A DNA stretch of 64,000 bases from Nitrospira sp. KM1 (GTDB taxonomy: Bacteria > Nitrospirota > Nitrospiria > Nitrospirales > Nitrospiraceae), in contig NZ_AP022671.1 in NCBI RefSeq assembly GCF_011405515.1, positions 2,790,001-2,854,000 of the forward strand. Direction: 5' to 3'. Both the position numbers and the translations under genes were made by a program. Below the pieces are notes generated by a model that saw nothing but the letters and a program-made list of their open reading frames with translations, had not been told where the DNA came from and searched no databases. This document shows positions 62,056-64,000 of the stretch, piece by piece (within the stretch, counting starts at the first letter, position 1; the number at the start of each line of letters is the position of its first letter).

Positions 62056-63327
62056 CTACATGGCATTAATGGTCAATTGTGTAGGGGCGGATGAGCTTGT
62101 CTGCTGCACGGGGGAGCTGGAATCTCGCACGGTAAAGGTATGAGTGGTCGTCCCGTTGCTTCCGGAGAGTGGAATGCCGCTGATCACACCCGAAGAAGGA
62201 TTGAGAGTGAGACCGTTAGGAAGTGCAGGATTAACGGACCATGTATAGGGGCCAGTTCCACCGGTCGCCGCCAGTTGGATATTGGGATACGCCCGATTGA
62301 CAGTACCGGCGGGCAGTGCAAACGGATTAATAACAGGCGCAGAGACGGCGCCTTCTATGAGCAGTTGCAGATTTTTTGTGACGCTTTGGGGAGTGGGAAG
62401 CGTCTGATCGGTTACCGTTACGACTAGGGTCTGATCGCTTGCCGTGCTCGGCGTCCCGCTGATGAGGCCTGATGATGTATTGAGGGACAATCCGCTGGGC
62501 AACGGGGGTGAACTGTTGGACAGCCCCCATGTGTACCCCCCCGTCCCGCCGATCGCGACGAGCTGGGCACTATAGTTTTGGCCAGCAGTGCCCCGCGGCA
62601 AAGAATCCGTGCTGATTTGTAGGGACACCGCACTGATTGATAGCTGGAGCCCTCTTTCAATAGTCAGCGATGTCGCATCGGTCAACGTAAAGGTGTGTGT
62701 CTCGCTGCTGACGACCGTAGGCGTCCCGACAATGGCACCCGTTGAAGGAGATAGAGTGAGCCCGTTCGGCAGTGGAGCAGAGCCCGGTTTCAAACCCCAT
62801 GTGTACGGTGTCGTTCCTCCGTTTCCTCCTAGCGCCGTCGCATATGGTTGGTTGATGGTTCCAGGCGGGAGTGAAGAGGTCACAATCGTTAAGCTTGAAG
62901 GTGCCGTCCGGGTGGAAATGGCCAGGGATTTGGTAATGGCTTGCGAGCCGCCTTCCGTGGAATCCTGGACTCGAATGACGAGATCGACCGGTCCTCCGAT
63001 CCCCGTGGGTGTTCCGCTGATAATTCCGTTAGAGTTCAAGGTAAGGCCAGCGGGAGCCTGAGGGGAATCTGACGCAAGACTCCATGTGTAACCGGGTGTA
63101 CCCCCGGAAACCGCGAGGGCAACGTTGTATGGAACATTCACAGTCCCGTCCGGAAGCGGTGAGACGGTCAAGATGGTCAGGGGACCGGGCTGAGCCGGCT
63201 GGGCCGGGGGCGTGCCAGTGGAGACGTCATTACACCCGGAGATCCCAAGACAAGTTGCATATAGAAGGGGGCTTATGGCGATCATCTTGGTGATTGACCG
63301 AAGACTTCCCATGAAATTCTTTTCCAT
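62056..63327 (-). CDS. Lipoprotein with four Ig-like (He_PIG) repeats
   Basis: 423 residues from the ATG at 63327. A signal peptide ends at the lipobox LGISGC, so it is lipid-anchored after a TPPAQPAQPG spacer. Four repeats of about 90 residues follow; each begins with LP-x-GT-[VI]-N-x-[PA]-Y (third: LPRGTAGQNY), continues GGT-x-[GP]-YTW-[SG]-L and ends GLTLN-[SP]-[SN]-[ST]-G-[IV]-ISGTP. This is the putative-Ig/cadherin-like family of bacterial surface proteins, probably adhesive. The frame is open for 86 more codons upstream, but the signal peptide fixes the start. The repeats could cause assembly or recombination errors. Confidence 0.82.
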   Translation of the reverse strand: MEKNFMGSLRSITKMIAISPLLYATCLGISGCNDVSTGTPPAQPAQPGPLTILTVSPLPDGTVNVPYNVALAVSGGTPGYTWSLASDSPQAPAGLTLNSNGIISGTPTGIGGPVDLVIRVQDSTEGGSQAITKSLAISTRTAPSSLTIVTSSLPPGTINQPYATALGGNGGTTPYTWGLKPGSAPLPNGLTLSPSTGAIVGTPTVVSSETHTFTLTDATSLTIERGLQLSISAVSLQISTDSLPRGTAGQNYSAQLVAIGGTGGYTWGLSNSSPPLPSGLSLNTSSGLISGTPSTASDQTLVVTVTDQTLPTPQSVTKNLQLLIEGAVSAPVINPFALPAGTVNRAYPNIQLAATGGTGPYTWSVNPALPNGLTLNPSSGVISGIPLSGSNGTTTHTFTVRDSSSPVQQTSSSAPTQLTINAM

Positions 63328-63863
63328 TCTTAGATTCCGGCGCTCTGTTCCCTCCAAGAGTCTCAAACCTGGAGCTGGAACATGAGGAGTACACGCCGTG
63401 CACGATCCGCCTTGATCGAGAGAATGCTTCCGCTGTGTGACTGCCAGTGGACTGCTCAATGCCATAATCCGCTCATTGTGCGTGTCATCCAAATGCGTGG
63501 TCTTCGAGATCGACGTCATTCCCATCCATGTGTAGAGCACGAATTGGAGTGTCCCTAAACACAGTCGGAGCTTAGGGGCACACACTTGCCTTAAGCAAGT
63601 GGATGTATCCGGATATGAAATTGTGTGCTTCTACGTCTTGCGCTAGATCGGAGATGAAACGATAATCGCTGCCAAGACAAACGGGCGTATTGCGTAGTCG
63701 CTTCCAATGCCTCGGCGAGCGGTGAAAGCACGCTGCGAGGGGCAGCGCGTACACCTGTGCGGAATAGGCATACGGCAGGCGAGGTCTGAGTTTGCCAGCA
63801 TCGCTTTTTCGCCTTGAGAGGTGTACAAAGGCCTCTCTAGACTACTCGCGACCGGAGGAGCCG
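63328..63863. other. Intergenic region, no gene supported
   Basis: 536 bases upstream of two divergent genes. Short minus-strand frames (63572-63754, 63643-63966) have no ribosome binding site and look like chance frames. The promoter of the Ig-repeat gene must lie in the left part. Confidence 0.35.
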
Positions 63864-64000
63864 ATGTACGATTTTGACGCTCTGCTCTCATCATTCGAAG
63901 AGCCAGACTCGTCCAGTCGGGAAGACCTGTGCGACGTGTTCCTGGATCTGTGCCAGCAGAATGCACGTGTGAACGTCACGGAACGGGAAGAGCCTCCACT
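63864..64000 (+). CDS. Start of an unidentified gene cut by the window end
   Basis: An ATG at 63864 preceded by GGAGGAG four bases upstream opens a frame that runs to the last base: 45 residues beginning MYDFDALLSSFEEP and rich in acidic residues, with two Cys in LCDVFLDLCQQ. The strong ribosome binding site argues that it is real. The family cannot be named from this fragment. Confidence 0.5.
   Translation, partial: MYDFDALLSSFEEPDSSSREDLCDVFLDLCQQNARVNVTEREEPP

Noticed and set aside
62056-63327. CRISPR-like or tandem repeat array
   Set aside because: The regular spacing comes from about 90-residue Ig-like protein repeats, not from short identical direct repeats; no CRISPR array was seen in the window.

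Overview
The window looks like a contiguous piece of a bacterial chromosome, most likely from the genus Nitrospira or a close relative in the phylum Nitrospirota. I infer this from the overall style of the proteins and gene order, from proteins built of tandem protochlorophyllide-reductase-type (PCP_red) domains in a genome with no visible photosynthesis genes, and from the assimilatory sulfur and aromatic operons. No ribosomal RNA is present to settle it.

Layout. 1-5.4 kb is the end of a cell-surface polysaccharide region: a flippase fragment, a lipid-sugar-dependent glycosyltransferase, an SGNH hydrolase and a Wzt-type ABC ATPase without a visible permease partner. 5.4-6.8 kb is gene-poor and ends in an initiator tRNA. 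6.9-16.7 kb is translation and basal metabolism: fmt-rsmB-rpe-pheS-pheT on the plus strand converge on thrS-infC-rpmI-rplT on the minus strand, followed by tRNA-Val. PheST is of the archaeal type and sits beside the infC-rpmI-rplT block, where bacteria usually keep a bacterial-type pheST. InfC appears to start with an AUC codon.

16.8-25.7 kb holds HU, a Fis-like regulator and a sulfate assimilation operon: a cysteine-free Rrf2 regulator, a sulfite/nitrite reductase fused to a TusA domain, a four-cysteine APS reductase, a TrpD-like protein, CysD and CysN with an APS-kinase-like tail. 25.8-31.4 kb carries an Mrp ATPase with a zinc-ribbon/PCP_red protein, a His-rich membrane protein, and yebC-ruvA-ruvB with a Cys-rich exported protein inserted between ruvA and ruvB. 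31.6-42.5 kb is an aromatic amino acid operon (pheA, hisC, aroF, tyrA, aroA) running into cmk, plsC-like, rpsA, sppA, an IHF/HU gene and a four-domain PCP_red protein.

42.5-56.9 kb contains envelope and housekeeping genes: an FG-GAP lipoprotein, a DD-carboxypeptidase, a LysR regulator divergent from an exported truncated globin, a tightly coupled htrA-lipB-gdh operon, a group 2 sigma factor, trmI, an SDR, aroE and aroK. 56.9-64 kb is accessory. A tRNA-Arg is followed by remnants of a mobile element: a ribbon-helix-helix fragment, an integrase C-terminal scrap and a frameshifted excisionase-like gene. Then come an unusual receiver-phytanoyl dioxygenase fusion, a soluble chemotaxis receptor behind a possible sigma-28 promoter, a gene-poor kilobase and an Ig-like repeat lipoprotein.

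Several promoters share the form TTGAC-14 nt-NNNRTTAG, including both initiator tRNA and tRNA-Val. The strongest candidate for an undescribed activity is the receiver-dioxygenase protein, whose phosphoacceptor Asp is replaced by Glu. The PCP_red proteins and the composite sulfite reductase are next.
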